In this document: positions 1-13,079 of the stretch, piece by piece
Numbering within the stretch: position 1 is the stretch's first letter
How the letters are laid out: every line of letters starts with the position of its first letter
NCBI GenBank assembly: GCA_003508835.1
Contig: PUFA01000021.1
Span: forward strand, 10,394,501 to 10,458,500
Direction of reading: 5' to 3'
Source: Eonycteris spelaea
Lineage: Eukaryota > Chordata > Mammalia > Chiroptera > Pteropodidae
DNA: 64,000 bases
Program-made: the position numbers and the translations under genes
The notes under the pieces: generated by a model
Told to the model about the DNA's origin: nothing
Seen by the model: the letters and a program-made list of their open reading frames with translations, nothing else
Databases searched by the model: none

Positions 1-3000
1 ATATGTAGAGAGAGAAACCTAGTAAGATTTGCATTTTCTGTTATGTATGAGTGGAAAGCAAAGTTTTATGATTAGCACAGACACAGACTTTTTGAGAGAA
101 AACTCTATCAGAAACTATAATATCACAGAAAGACGAATGAGGACTATTTACAGTTCAAGAGAACAAGTTGTGCTTTGATATGAAGTGAAATATTTTATAG
201 GAAAGGAGGCCTGTTGATTGCCCAGCTGAAAGCTATTTAACTTTCTGGCATATTACTCGTAGAAGCAAACCAAGAGAGGACAACAACCCAATTAGAGCCA
301 GACCCCGTAACATGCCCAGGTGGCTCAGTCATTCCATTTCTATTTTAAAGACTATCATCCAATGTATTAAAAATGCAAGTTAATGTGATTTGGAAAATTA
401 TTTTTTTCACACTGAGAATTTGGCGAGTTTCATGAAACAGAATGGATAAAGTTCCTGCTAGAGCTTTCTAAAATGGAACTGGCAAACAAGAAAGGGAAAA
501 AAAGACAAAAAAACAACAAAAAGTTTCTTCTAATTTTAAAATATTAGCAATAGGAAAATTTGGCCAAAATCATTTTAAATTACTTTTCCTAGTATAAATC
601 ATGGAATAGTAAGCTTCTGACTTATAATTATAGATTTTATTATATGGGCTTATGATACCTGTGCCACATTTACATATTAGCAGAAAGGAGGCATAGAAAA
701 TACTTTGTCAGGTAGCTTTTTATAAAGGCTGAAATAGGTTTTAAATAATCTTAAACAGATATAATATAGCACTGTGTTTAGAGTATAAATAATAAGGAAG
801 ACAGATGCATTCGATAATGAATGTTCTATTAAATTCTAATTCTTCGAGATTCCTTTCAGTGTTTGCTATAGAAAAAAACAAGTTTCTAAATATTAATGAT
901 AAAACAAAACTCGACAGATATCTACTCTTGTGGAATTTATAGTATAGTGAGGAGGTCTGCTAAATAATAATAAACAAAGGATAACCAATAAATGTATAAC
1001 AAACCACATGACTATCACAATGGAGAATGGAGCCATTTCTCTGAGGTAGGAGATACTATGCTTTAGGTCTAACAAACACACATAAACCAACAAAATCTCC
1101 CACTGTGAAAAACATTTGGAAACTGCTAGATTAAACAACATTAAATTGGTTTCTTATTTTGAGATCTTTTAAAACTATTGATATTCTAATATGAATTAGG
1201 GATAAAGTATTCACTTACTTGGTAATGAACTGTTAAATTCCCTGAGCATCTTACAAGACTCTTAAAAAGGTGTCTTCCCTTTGGAGGAGTATCTGCCTAG
1301 TGGCTCTCAGTAATTGCCCCCTCACCAAAAGCGATGGAGGTGAATGTGCTTCTCATAAAGAAGAGAAAAAGAACAGATCACAAAATATAAGCAAAGTTAA
1401 ATGGGACTAAGTTTAGGACACAGATAAATGGTAGAAAAGTGGTTAGAAATGGAAAAGAAACTGGATTTTACTAAATCTTGTCTGATAAGCACTGGATACT
1501 GAGGCTGTTCTAATTAAATATATGTTACACGGGAAGTAATAGAACACAATCCAACCACAACAGAAAATAAAGAAAAAACCTAACTTGTTAGATCATTGGT
1601 ATGGGAGATCGAGACTGATAAAAATCATACACTTCTGTCTCTATTGTGCTCAGAATACCAATTGAGATATAAATCACAGAAGTCGGAATGGTAAAGAGAA
1701 AATAATCGTCAGCTGTATTACCTGTGCAGGCTGAAGTGGAGTCAACTGCTAAAATAGGCTGGCCACAGTGGGTTTCCTGTTTACTTCATGCAGAAATTAA
1801 TAATACTCACTCAGTATATTGTAAGATGTAAGAAGCACTCAAACCTGTAAAGATTTTTCATGAGTTATATTTCAGCCAGGACTTATGGCATATGCTGGGG
1901 AGCAAAATCTCAAATGCTCCACGGAGAATCACAGATTTGCACTTCTTATATGCATTGGAAACTTAAGGAGGGAACACAAGGAAGACTACGTCGGAGAGAG
2001 CAAGGTGGGATCGGATTAAGGGATAGCTAACAAGAATATGTGCTCCTCTGAATGGGGGTTATGCCTTTCGGCGGTATTACTTCTGACATCCCAAAGGTTT
2101 GCTAGTTAACCTAGATGCATAAGAACAATGGCCAGGGCTTGCTTAGAAGCCTCTCACTCAAGTTTTAGGCCTGGGATGTGACGGCCCACCATGACCTGCC
2201 CAATTAGCAATTTATGATCTGCTCACCCTGTGAGGTTATTTTGCCTAGAACTCCCCCCCCCCCCCCCACCTCCAATCCACACCAGTCATAGAAAAAGCTG
2301 AGGCCATATAGACCTCTCTTAACGACAAATACCTCTTATGTAACTGTATTAAATGGCTGAGAATAGAAAAAAAAAACAAAACTAACACTTTCTCTACAGG
2401 TAGAAAGATTCTAAAAAATGCCAGAAGCACCAGGCTAACCTCGCTTTTGTTCTTTTTCCGGAAATCATTGATGAGACAAAGTGACCTTTTCTTCTTTGGT
2501 GATTGTGAGAGAGCAAGGCAGAGACCAGTCAAGAAAAGTCACAAAGTCTCTCCTGCTGGTCACTTCTCACTTGATCACTGCAAGGTGTAGCAGTCTACCA
2601 CCAGGTAGCCAGCAGTACACTCAGCAAAACCCTGGTGGGCAGGGACAGGACACTTGAAGGGAAATGAAGGGCTCCCAGCAGTTTCTCCCATACTCCTGAA
2701 TCAGATAAACCACGGCTCCCTTCAAAGGGAAGGAAGGGAGACAATACCTACCACCCTGGAGAATGGAACTTTCCTGTTCCTAAGGCCACGTGCACAGGGG
2801 GTCCAGGAGGAGGGTAAGTGTTTTGCCTTAGAAATTGGCTATTGAGGAGAAGAGATTTTTGTAAGACTGGGAGACCTTGCCTTAAAACATATATGGATAT
2901 GAAGCTAAAAGTTATGAAAACACTTCAGAGAGTTTTTTCATAGTATAAATTTTCAAAATGTTAAAACTGAACTCTCATGTTTACATAGAATGAATAGGTG

Positions 3001-3094
3001 CCCAGAGTGTATTTACTGATAAATGAAGGAATCAGGAGGAAGATAAAGCTGCATCCAAGAACATGCGAAGACTAAGAATTTATATATTCGCTTG
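1..3094. other. Unassigned non-coding DNA
   Basis: AT-rich sequence with only short chance open frames and no splice-flanked conserved frame that I can see. The part from about 1880 to 2850 is less AT-rich than its surroundings and could be an eroded LTR or other old repeat, but I could not match it to a family. A 15-base C run sits at 2253-2267. Confidence 0.6.
2253..2267. repeat. Poly-C mononucleotide tract (15 C)
   Basis: Uninterrupted run of 15 C directly visible. It reads as poly-G on the minus strand, and its length is likely to vary between individuals or assemblies. Confidence 0.95.
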
Positions 3095-3495
3095 TGTTAT
3101 GTGTGGGTCGTATTGTGTCACCTCAAAATTCACTGAATCTCAGAATGTGACCTGGTTTGGAAATAGGGTCCCTGCAGATGCAGGTAGTTAAGCTGAGGTC
3201 ATTAAGGGTAGACCCTGATCCAACATGGTTGGTGTCTTTACAGAAAGTGGAAATTTGGATACAGTGACAGACGTGGATAAAGGAAGATGATGTGAAGACA
3301 CAGGGAGAAGACACCCTTCCCAAACCAGGGAGAAAAGATGGAAACAGACTCTTCCCTCAGCTTCTAGAAGGTAGTAACCCAACCGATATTTCAAATTTGA
3401 ACTTTTAGCCTCCGGAACTGTATGGCCCTAAATGACTGTTGTTTAAGCCGCTGACTGTGGCGTTTTGTTGTAACAGCTTTAGAAAACTAATACGG
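3095..3495 (+). mobile_element. MLT1-type solo LTR (ERVL-MaLR)
   Basis: The element opens with TGTTAT and continues with the usual MaLR order: a 'cctcaaaattca' block, 'cagaatgtgacct', 'tttggaaatagggtc', 'gcagatg' and a 'tgtgaagacacaggg' segment. It then has a 'cctccggaactgt' block and ends in 'gaaaactaatac'. About 400 bp is close to a full MLT1 LTR. No internal retroviral sequence follows, so it is read as a solo LTR. The family order is known; the exact subfamily is not resolved. It is diverged and has no coding capacity. Confidence 0.85.
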
Positions 3496-4767
3496 GTGGT
3501 AAGAACCCAGGTTCTGAGGCAAAAACCCATCATGGAAATAGCAGCATAGCATTGTCGGAAAGAGAGACGGGGATCTTCAAATACAAACACTTAGAGCAGG
3601 GTTTCCCTTACAGCAGCAGGTGAAGACAAATGGAATCGAAGTCCATCTGCTTCTAAGGTTTTGTTTTGTCTTTCCTTTAGTCTAGTGACTTTGGTGATTA
3701 AACAAGATCAAAAGGGAGATTTCATATTTCCATAGTTACATTTTCCCTAACAATCAATTAAACGATTAACTAGATCCCTCACAAAGAAAAAATGAATCTC
3801 GGTTGGAAATGAAGTTTAATAAAATTTGAGAATGTCTAGTTTTTTTCATTTTTTTCTTCAATTTGGTATCTGTGGAAGTATGTCCACTAGTTTCATTCAG
3901 GTAAGTGTCTTCATGGCATGAGGAAAAAAACAAATGGAAATTTAGAACCATGTGCCTGGTGTGTGCAGTGTAGAGAGGATTCTTTGGCCAGTGATATCAT
4001 GATTTTCACAATCAACTGAATTTCAAGGTGTAGAACAGAAAAGTCAGATCCATAACTGAAACTCCAGATTATAAAACCAAGTCAAATATTTGCAAAGAGA
4101 ATTTCTAAAGCATTGTTCTAAAAATTTATAGGACCTTCTAACTTTGGCAATAGAATTTGAAGTGGCTAAGGTATGGTATTATTACAAAAGGATAAACCAT
4201 TTAACTACTCCTATCATGTTACTAAAGCATTCATAATTTAAAATTCTTCCTTTTCAGAAATTCCCAGATGAAGATATTCTTAAAAATTTATCATATGCAA
4301 TAAATTTTTAATTTTAATTTGTATCTCCATTTCTCTACAGTTAAAATACACATGTAGGGAAATGAGTTATATTTCATTAAATATTCTTTGTATTTCACAT
4401 TAACTGATTTCCGTGGGAATCATTTTTATAAAATATATAGCTATTTATTGAACAGTTTTTCTAAGTCACTTATAAAAGTTCACATGTGGTAAAAAGAGAG
4501 TTTGGATCATGCTTTGCCAGTCTACTTTATTTATGATTAACTTCATTAAAAATACAGTTTTTATCACTTGCACTATTAAAATAAAAAATAGATTTTTTGT
4601 TGTATGGATAATTCCTTTTGAAGCTAAAGAGATGGAACAGTGACCTGCCTGAGACAGAGTACTAAGTACTAACTGAAGCACACATAGATGATTATTAATT
4701 TTCTATCCAACACGTGATAGCTTACATGATTCAGTGATAAATAACTCATGAATATAAAGAATTATCC
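3496..4767. other. Unassigned non-coding DNA
   Basis: AT-rich sequence between the LTR and the first L1. No open frame with recognisable homology and no confident repeat match. Confidence 0.55.
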
Positions 4768-5270
4768 ATAAAGATATATACACCTCAATGTTCATAGCAT
4801 CACTATTCATGGTGGTCAAGACATGGAAACAACTGAAGTGTCCTTTGATAGATGACCGGATAAGAAGCTGTGGTACATATACAATGGGATATTACTCAGC
4901 CATAAGAAAAGATGAAATACTGCCATTTGCAACAACACGGATAGATCTTGAGATTATCATGCTAAGTAAAATAAGTCAGACAGAAAAAGTTGAGAACCAT
5001 GTGATTTCACAAATTTAAAACCGAAAGCAACACATGAACAAGACAGTTAACAAAAACTCCTAGATGCAGAAGAGAATTTAGTGGTTACCAGAAGGAAAGG
5101 GGCAAGAGGGGAGACAGACAAGAATAAAAGGGGTCAAATGCAACGTGACGGAAGGAGATCTGAGAACACACTGTGCAATATACAGATGATGTATTATTGA
5201 ACAGTATACTTGAAACCTATATAATGTTATTAACCAATGTCACCACGTTAAATTTAATAAAAAAGATTCA
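4768..5270 (+). mobile_element. 5'-truncated LINE-1, ORF2 C-terminus plus 3' UTR
   Basis: Reading + strand, positions 4788-5018 keep an open 76-residue stretch with the hallmark L1 ORF2 tail (a YSAIRKDEILPFATT-like segment, then LSKISQTEK). It is followed by the 3' UTR and an A-rich end (AATTTAATAAAAAAG) near 5265. The last 80 bp match the ends at 29455-30306 and, inverted, 7205-7560 and 25765-25895. A possible target-site duplication is an 'aaa(g)aattatc' motif at about 4756 and again near 5277. Only the last roughly 500 bp of a 6-kb element remain, so it cannot move by itself. Confidence 0.92.
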
Positions 5271-5279
5271 CAACATTAA

Positions 5280-6504
5280 AAATTATCAATTGATTTTCCA
5301 TAATTGTAACATGTTAAGCGTTGATTAATGTGATTTACCCATTGCAGGAAACAATTTTAATAGCACATCGGTGGAATAACTTAATCCTTTCAGGAAATGA
5401 TTGAATCCTCACTGTTAATAGTAAATCAAATTTTATGATCTCGCCCTTGCCAAAGCCCACCATGCAAACACTACCATGACATGACATACCAGCAGGCAAA
5501 CAACTGAGGCTCAGTTAGCATGTCACGTCAGTGAAACATTTTCATAAAACTAGAAGGAATCAATATTTTTAAAGGTTTTATAGATTTTGGGTTTATTTGT
5601 TAATTTGTAAACATTAGTATATGTATATAGTTGTGCTTAAACTGCCTTCTAAAATATAAGAATGCATGCAGGAAAAACCCATGTCTTTTAAGACTGTTAA
5701 ACTCTCAATATTTTTATCTGAAATAATGATATATTAGAAACCCATCTGTAAACATTATGTTATGGGTCCAGATGTCTTTCCATTTTGGCTAACGGCACAT
5801 TTGAAATACACGTTACTTTTTGTTGTTATTGCTATCAATTCCGTGTTTTAAAATTTATGAAGAAATTACCTAGGGAGAGTTTTAAGTTACTAATGGCTAA
5901 GCTCTACCCCAGAATAATTCATTCGAATCTCAGAGGTTGAGATACAGGTATCAATCATATTTAAAGCCTAGGTAATCTAATATATAAACTAATTTGAGAG
6001 CCAATGCAGAAAACTGCCCACAAGTATTGTATATTCATTTTGGACACTATGCGCTGAATACCACTTAAAACTGTGACTGTAATAGCACTTCTCCACAATT
6101 TTTCCTTTCTCAATTTATTGACTTTTATTGCTCACACTTTTCATATTGCCAATGTCTCTAAATGTATGCTGAGACCCTGGTGATTCTGAGACATAAAGAT
6201 TGAAAACCCTTTCTTTGATCTGTATAAATGTTCATCACTTGTGCTTTGTCATATTTGCTTCATTAAAAATAAACAATCTTATTTTATCATTTTATTGGCT
6301 GAATTTGCTCTTCAAGCAGTTTTTTTTTGCTAAGAAAATTTAATAATTACATAGTTATCAATTGTGCATTCATAATTAAAAAGGAATATGGCTAGATTAA
6401 ACAATCTTTGGCAAATGAGATTAAAAAAATATTCATACTTCATGCATGAAGACAGGTATACAGGTAGCTATTGATTTTCTAACACTGAACGTTGCACTGC
6501 ACAA
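5280..6504. other. Unassigned non-coding DNA with a possible MER5-like scrap
   Basis: Mostly featureless AT-rich DNA. At 6160-6215 'accctggtgattctgagac' followed by 'gattgaaaaccctt' resembles the end of a MER5A-type hAT element, but the match is too short to be firm. Confidence 0.45.
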
Positions 6505-6925
6505 TTTTTAGCCAACCTTTTTTTAAAAACAATGTATGAATTTTAAGTGTACAGCATGTAGATTTGATACACTTATATAATGGAATATCATTACCACCAC
6601 AGCTTAACTAATATCTCCATTATGTCACATGATCTTTTTTTTCTGTTGAGAACATTTTAGAGCTAGACTCTTAGAAACTTTAAGTGTATAATACAGTATT
6701 GTTAAATCACTATGCTGTGAATTAGAGCCCAGAACTTATTCATCTTCTAGCTCTATGTTTGTACACTTTGACAAACATCTTCCCAACTCTCCAATACCTG
6801 GTAACCACCATTCCACTGTTTTTACATTTGGCTTTTTTAAATTCCACATGTAAATGGTGTATTTGACTTTCTCTGACTTCTCTCACTTAGCATAATGCCT
6901 TCATTAAAGGTTACTCATTTTTTAA
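6505..6925 (-). mobile_element. LINE-1 3' end fragment, antisense
   Basis: Plus strand shows the reverse complement of an old L1 3' UTR: 'aagtgtacagcatg', 'gatttgatacac', 'acttattcatcttc', 'ctggtaaccaccattc' and 'cacttagcataatg'. The same module occurs at 19215-19480 and 37063-37472, so the assignment is supported inside the window. Truncated at its 5' side. Confidence 0.85.
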
Positions 6926-7084
6926 TAAGTTCTACACTTCTACATCTGGGAAAGGGTTCTGCCCTTGGGATGCCTACCAGAGTCTTTGCCCTGAAATCGA
7001 GAACATATTTTTCAAAGTAGACCAGCAGGAATTTGTCAAACATGCACATTATTTTGTCTCATTGCAGATACGTTAGGAGCAGAA

Positions 7085-7142
7085 GCCCACAGATGTGTAT
7101 TTTAGCAAGCTCTTCAGGCTCAAGTTTGAGAACCACTGGTTG
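7085..7142. mobile_element. MER5A-like hAT-Charlie fragment
   Basis: The stretch finishes with 'gtttgagaaccactgg', the terminal sequence typical of MER5A, preceded by a 'tagcaagctcttcaggc' block. Only one end is recognisable. The sequence from 6940 to 7084 may be its eroded remainder. Confidence 0.6.
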
Positions 7143-7204
7143 AGATCATTTTGCCCAAATAGTCTGTAGTTTCAATAATTTTGTAAGAGTTTTATTAATG
7201 TTCA

Positions 7205-7560
7205 TTAGTTTTGCATATTGAATCTTTTTTAATACATTAATTTTTATGGTGACATTAGTTAATGAAATCCAATAAGTTTCAGCTGTACACTTTAACAGTA
7301 AGGCATATATATACTTACACTGTGTGTTCCTCTCCCATAGTTAGATTTCTTTCTGTCACCACATATTTGACCCCCTTTACCCCATCTTTCCCCACTTCCT
7401 CCCCCACTCTCTACCCTCTGTGACCACTATACAGTCCATGTCCATGAGTCTCTATTTGTTTGTCCTGTTCATTTGTTGCTTTTAGGTTTATATCCCACAT
7501 GTAAGTGATATCATGTGATTTTCAACTTTTTCTGTCTGGATTATTTTGGGATCTGTTTTT
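7205..7560 (-). mobile_element. LINE-1 3' end, antisense, younger-looking subfamily
   Basis: Reverse complement of the L1 3' terminus found at 4768-5270 and 29455-30306: an A/T-rich tail at the left, then 'atggtgacattagtt', 'gtttcagctgtacac', a central 3' UTR with pyrimidine-rich 'ccccacttcctccccc', and 'tatcccacatgtaagtgat' at the ORF2 end. About 355 bp long, 5'-truncated. Confidence 0.88.
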
Positions 7561-10500
7561 CTATCTAAACTTCTCTTCATAAACATTTCCAAATTATACT
7601 GTCATCTTTCTGTAGCAGTATTGTTCTCAGCGCCCTTTCAGAGCTATTAGAAATATTTAGAAAGAATAGCTATATGCAGGCAAATAATGTATTGAATTCA
7701 TTTAAATACATTTTACATAAGTAATCACATTCTATGGTAATCGGTACTTTTTCTTTACAGATCACATCCCACACAAATAGTTTTTAATACTTCTGGGTAT
7801 AAAGAAAAACAGTGCTTGATAGTAACTTTTGTATATTCTTAACAACTGACCCTGGGAAAGTTAAGAGACTTGGTAAAAATGCTAATGAGAATGAACAGTT
7901 GTTGGTAAATCAAGGACAAAGTCCAGATTTCGTAATTCCCATTACACTTCTGAATTCTTTAGGGTCTTTAGCATTCACAACTTCCAAAATAAGTATGGCT
8001 GACAATAGCTTTATGAGAAAAGCTTTTTTATCTCTTGCTTTCAGCTCTATCCATAGGAATTGGAGCCATGCCTTGCCAATAATAATGCTCAAGTATTTGT
8101 TAAAGAATTAATAAATGAAATAGAGAAATAAACTCAATCCAAAAGGCACTTACATAAAATGAGAGTACACAAATGAAATTTGTACTGTACAATCCTTCCT
8201 TTCCCCCACCCCCACCTCTGACAAAGGAAGTTTGTTTCAGGCATTTCGATAAAAGGCTTCCTAGAAGGTCACAGCAGAAGCTCAGTCATACCAGTGAGTG
8301 ACACTGCGTATGGCACCGGTTTCTAAAATGTGCACACAATTCACAGTCACTGGATGAAGGGTCTAGACAGCTTTACTTACTGACCATTACATTCTCACAG
8401 GAATTCAGTAACTCGCATATAAAGGGACATGACTGTTTTGGTTCCTTTCTGGAGGACAGATGTCATTACATGAATTAGAAGTAACTGCGAGGCTGGTTTG
8501 TAGCTGAAATGTTGAGGCCGAAAAGAACATTTTTCTGAAATTAGGCATCCCTTTTCATTTCTTCGGGTTAACAGCGTTAGAAAAGACGCGTATTCCCTTG
8601 AGCTCCTGACTCCTCATGTTCGCCTGGTCTCTCCTTGTTCTTTTCTTAAATAACCTAAGGTTCACATAGTCTAAAGTTCTTAGTTTGAAATGATTTCTCA
8701 GAAGTAGAAATTCTCTTCAATGAATGTAAATAGGTACCTTTGGTAAATCAATAAAATTGATAATATAAATAGTGTTGTCACATTAATTGTGTCCCTTTGG
8801 ACAGTTACAGGAAAACATACAAGAGTTTGAGTTTCAAATTACGTTCTGCCTGCTTGCCTCCCATGACCTCGCCACTCCATGCAAACATAACTGGACGAGT
8901 CATGGATTTACAGCACACTATGGCTAAAAATTTTAAGAAAATTTTCAGGAAACCTAAAAACCCCAGAGGAGAGCAGAGTGGATGCTTGCTGCATAGTGTT
9001 GGCAACTTTCTGATGGTGAAGTTTAATTGTGAGCTTAGAAAAACAATTTCTGTGAATTTTTGGAACCCACTGAAAGGATTCCACCTTTTTAGAGATTGTT
9101 GTCATTTTTGTTCCTGGCTAAAGGAAAAAGTAGGTTAAGCCTTTGTTTTCCTCCTCCATGTACTGAGATGGAAATATCATCAGTACTGCCCTGAGACTGA
9201 ATTTACTGTGTGTTGGGGTGGGGGGAACTATATCAGAGGTAAAAACGATTTTTCTATCTTAAAAAAATTTCTTATGAGAGCCTATGAACTTCATTTTTGA
9301 GAAAATTATGGCTTTAGTTCTTTTCCAGGACACTTCCAACTCAGATTGATAATTATCCTTTAAATCTTAAATACAAATTACATGATACTGACTGCATTTT
9401 TTTTCCTGAAAACAACTGAACTCACATGATCTTAACTTTGAAGGTGAATTGAATACGTGACCTTCACAGCAGAAGAGTCTCAATGCCACATAAACAGAAG
9501 GCTTTTGGTATATTCCCAAAGCTTTATGCTGTGTTAGATTTTATTTTCCATAATTTATGAAATAGAAGGAATTTCAGTATGTCATTTAGACCAAGGTTTC
9601 TGTAGAAATAAAATGCTGGATTTTATTGTGGCTAGGCCTCAGTCCTGGAAAGTAAGGTGAAGGGGACCAGGTAACAACCTCACACACAGTGGGTCGCTTT
9701 GGAACAGGGCTCTTATAATGAGTAGCAGCATGCCTATCCATTGCTCCAGAAGACATTGTATCTATATTCCAAAGCTGTTTACTCTGCAGACATCATTGAA
9801 TAGAGAGCTTGGAACAAAGGTACCTCTACTTGTAAGACATTCATGAGATACCCATGGAACTGCCTTCCAACAGACAGCTGCTAATATTCTCATCAGAAAT
9901 ACCGGATACGAACATTTTAGGCCACAAGTAGCCATAACTAACATTATATTCAACCTAGAATTCATACTGACAGAACCTGAAAGCTGATATGAATGTAGAA
10001 TAAAGAAATTATACGGTAATGTAATTGCCAAGAATATCATGTAGGACTAATAAAACATGTGATTATTTAATACATTGCATAATAATGTGCTCCATCAAAA
10101 TTAGATATTAAAAAGAAAAGAAGACAATCCAGAAAACAGTGTATACAGACCAGCAGGAAAGTCAAGGTTGGGGCCAACAACATGGTCATGCAGCAGCACA
10201 GATGGGAGAAAGTGATGTTTTCTCTTCAGGGGGAATGAGAATGGAGAAAAGGAAGTCTAAAAGGCACTGACAATGATAAAAGCTTAGAAGATTACAAGGA
10301 AGTTTTTGTGAGAAGGAAAAAAAATGCCTTAATTAACTGAATTCTATTAAAAATGCAGTTATGAAAAAAGGAAATGTTATAGTATACAATTTGATTCTGG
10401 ACTAAACAATGTTTATATAGTCATAATAATAATGTAAATGGTTTATTATTTAGCTGAACAATCCCATATGTAATGTGTGTGTGTATGTTGTGAGCAGAGA

Positions 10501-10684
10501 GGTGTAGTCTCCTTATAACCTTAATCATGAACTCTCATTATAGGAAGCAAGTAGTTGATGTTTAAAATTGATAAATTGAGAGTTGTATAGGTACATCATT
10601 TGATGATAAGGAGGTAGCTACCAAAAGGAACAACTAAAAGAATTCGAATTGATTGCATTTTGAAAGTACTAGAGCAGGAGTTGA
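7561..10684. other. Unassigned non-coding DNA
   Basis: No repeat or gene recognised. A 113-codon open frame on + at 8797-9138 and a 99-codon frame at 7812-8111 have no domain or composition that marks them as genes, and overlapping frames of similar length lie on the other strand. They are treated as chance. Confidence 0.6.
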
Positions 10685-10830
10685 GCAGGCATATGTAGAT
10701 ATAGATATAATACAGATAGCTGCAGGGATAGAGGTAGAGGTAGGTACAACAGACATAGACATAGATTGGATACAGAGGTGCTATGGATGAGGACATGGAC
10801 AAGAATGTGGATATGAGTGTGTTTTATTAT
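10685..10830. repeat. Degenerate GATA-type simple repeat
   Basis: Hexamer-like units such as 'atagat', 'agatat', 'gaggta' and 'acatag' recur along about 145 bp, consistent with an eroded (GATA)n/(GACATA)n microsatellite. Confidence 0.65.
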
Positions 10831-10959
10831 ATACAAATAAGTAAAGGAGATGTGTATATGTGGCTGTGCCAGTGAATTTCTTGCAATTGAAAACTGGCAT
10901 TTTTAAATGCTAGATATTTCTTAAGGAGAGGATCTCATTTCTTGTATTGTACATGATTC

Positions 10960-11100
10960 ATTTATTATGTTTTTTGTTTGTTTGTTTTATATCTCCTTCT
11001 ATTAAATGTAAGCTGCTGAGGGCAGATCATAGTCTGAAATATTCTAAGCACATAGAATATACTAGGCATGACATGGATATTTGTGCAAATACTAAACTCA
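10960..11100 (+). mobile_element. LINE-2 3' end fragment
   Basis: 'tgtaagctgctgagggcag' followed by 'attctaagcacatagaatat' follows the order of the L2 3' region (the block equivalent to 'tgtgagctccttgagggcag', then a 'cacatag' block). Short and diverged. Confidence 0.55.
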
Positions 11101-12535
11101 GCAAACAAGACAGACATATCCTTATGTGAACGATTACTCATATTTAGAATTTTTTAAAAAATACACATATTCTTATGGCCCATTTTTAGTCATGTTAAAT
11201 AGTTATCTGTATGTATGTTTAAAAGTTCTCCAGGTGAATCTGATGCATATCATAAGTGTCTATATCACTGATAGAAGACATAAACATTATATTTTGTCAG
11301 TAAGAAGTCATCCTTAATGGAAGCATAATATTTGAATAGCAGTCCTAAGGAAAACACCAAAAGAGGAAAAAAAAAATGTTACTACTTGAGAATTCGAATT
11401 GTTATTTTGTAAGAGAAAAAAAATTGTGAAACACTAATGAGTGATTTAAAACATCTTAGCTTTCAGCATAGGTGTTCTGCAAAGCTCTTCTTTCCATGGG
11501 AGTGATGTTTCGTTACCCTGAAAGAATACAAGTATTAATAAACCTCCTAAGATGTGATGACACAGACATTCATTAATGAGCTGTAGAAAATTTTGCTTAT
11601 GACAATGCTCATGATGATGATCATAAATGAATGTCATCAAGTGACACCTAATTAGTGTGATTAACCAACTTCAGTACTCACCAGAGAATGCATTGAATCA
11701 ATGTGCTGTCTTTTATACGTGGAAAATGTTTTACATTTGAGATCAATGCCTTGTATCTAAAGCACCTGTTAATAGAACTCTTTTCTTGTTTTTCGCTCTC
11801 ATATATCTAAGTGGTCTCTTATCAGGTAGAATGTCTGCGAGATAAGCCTGAATGACCTTGGAAATAATGAGGCACACTCTGAAGAATTTGATAGGACTCT
11901 TCATAGTGAATTTGATGAGCCTGAGTGTCAGAAATTCTAGCACAAGATTTGATACTCAAGCTTTATTCACTTTCCTTTAAATAGTCTTAAACAAATTAAA
12001 TAAATTTGATGATCTAGGTAATTTGCAAGAGTGAATACATATACCGTATCAGTAGGAAAATTTCTGTGTGGAATAAATCCACAGGACAAATAAAATAACA
12101 TCAATTATATATAAAGGCATGGGCTAAATATTCATTAATAGGGACAAGCACATTTTGAATCCCATTATATATTTCTGTTAGCATTTACAGAAGCAACTTC
12201 ACGTAATGAATTGTAGTAATTTAATAAATAAAATTTAATTAAATTATATGATAGTATTCTGAAAATAATGCATTATAAAGTCATATGTGTTTCCAGAGTT
12301 TATCTTAAGTACAACATCAAACATTTATGCACCAAAATTTTAGAAATACATGTAATTTTTTTTAAAAATTGCATCTCTTAAACCTCAATATCCTCACAAC
12401 AAATACTTCCTTTGGTAATTGTTAATTTAACATAGAAGTATGAATTTAAAAAAATAATTGAAGAATTAAATTAGAATCTGCAAATATTAGCCCAAGTTGA
12501 ATCTAGAAAAAGGAAAATACAGGAGTCACTCATGG
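11101..12535. other. Unassigned non-coding DNA
   Basis: AT-rich. A 'gttctccaggtgaatctgat' block at 11225-11244 recalls MER5-family hAT elements but is too short to call. Confidence 0.5.
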
Positions 12536-12539
12536 CCTA

Positions 12540-12615
12540 GGCTCATTTTCTTCATCTATAAATCAGAATGGAAGACCCTTTTGTCAGACTTATTATGAGA
12601 ATCAATTTAGGCCAC
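12540..12615 (-). mobile_element. MIR fragment, antisense
   Basis: 'ctcattttcttcatctataa' followed by 'cagacttattatgagaatcaa' follows the MIR reverse-complement order (the 'tttcctcatctgtaaa' block, then a 'gttgtgaggattaa' block). Diverged. Confidence 0.5.
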
Positions 12616-12633
12616 GGACACACACTTTTCATA

Positions 12634-12651
12634 TGTGTGTGTGTGTGTGTG
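12634..12651. repeat. (TG)n microsatellite, 9 units
   Basis: Nine perfect TG units. Confidence 0.9.
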
Positions 12652-12878
12652 AAGTATAATACATTTAGTTATCTTAGAGATAAAAAAATAAGTTTTAATG
12701 TCTATGCTATACTGAGTTCAGTGATGAGTAGTATATAAAGCTAAATTGATGTAGTCCCTGCCCTTGGTATAATCCTTATTTTTGTTTTCTGAATTTAAAT
12801 TTTATTTCTTTCCAGGGATCATTTACATTCTAGAAGACAGGAACCTTGTTCTCCCTAATTTTGAAAACATTTTCCCTA

Positions 12879-13020
12879 AGAGAGGCAGCATATCTGAATG
12901 GAAAAAGTCAGAGAATTAGAGTAAAGCATTAAATTGACTTCACAACTTGCTTGCTCTATACAATATCACTCAATTTCTCAATTTATAAATTGGAAATAAT
13001 AATACCTACACACAAATTTA
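12879..13020 (-). mobile_element. MIR SINE, antisense
   Basis: The order 'gaggcagcatatctgaatgg', 'caacttgcttgctc', 'cactcaatttctcaatttat' and 'ggaaataataatacctac' matches the complementary strand of MIR from its tRNA-derived head through its core to its tail. About 140 of roughly 260 bp are visible. Confidence 0.7.
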
Positions 13021-13079
13021 TTTTTTAGATATTAGAATGATCAACAATTAAATATCTAATCCATTGGCTGTAAATCATA

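Noticed and set aside
312..336. 'ccaggtggctcagtcatt', reminiscent of a carnivore tRNA-derived SINE start
   Set aside because: Similarity stops after about 18 bases and no SINE body or A-rich tail follows.
8797..9138. 113-codon open frame on +
   Set aside because: No recognisable domain, no upstream promoter-like or splice context, and overlapping frames on the other strand. The length is compatible with chance in 64 kb.
10640..10650. AATTCGAATT palindrome (also at about 11391)
   Set aside because: A 10-bp AT-rich palindrome occurring twice is within chance expectation.
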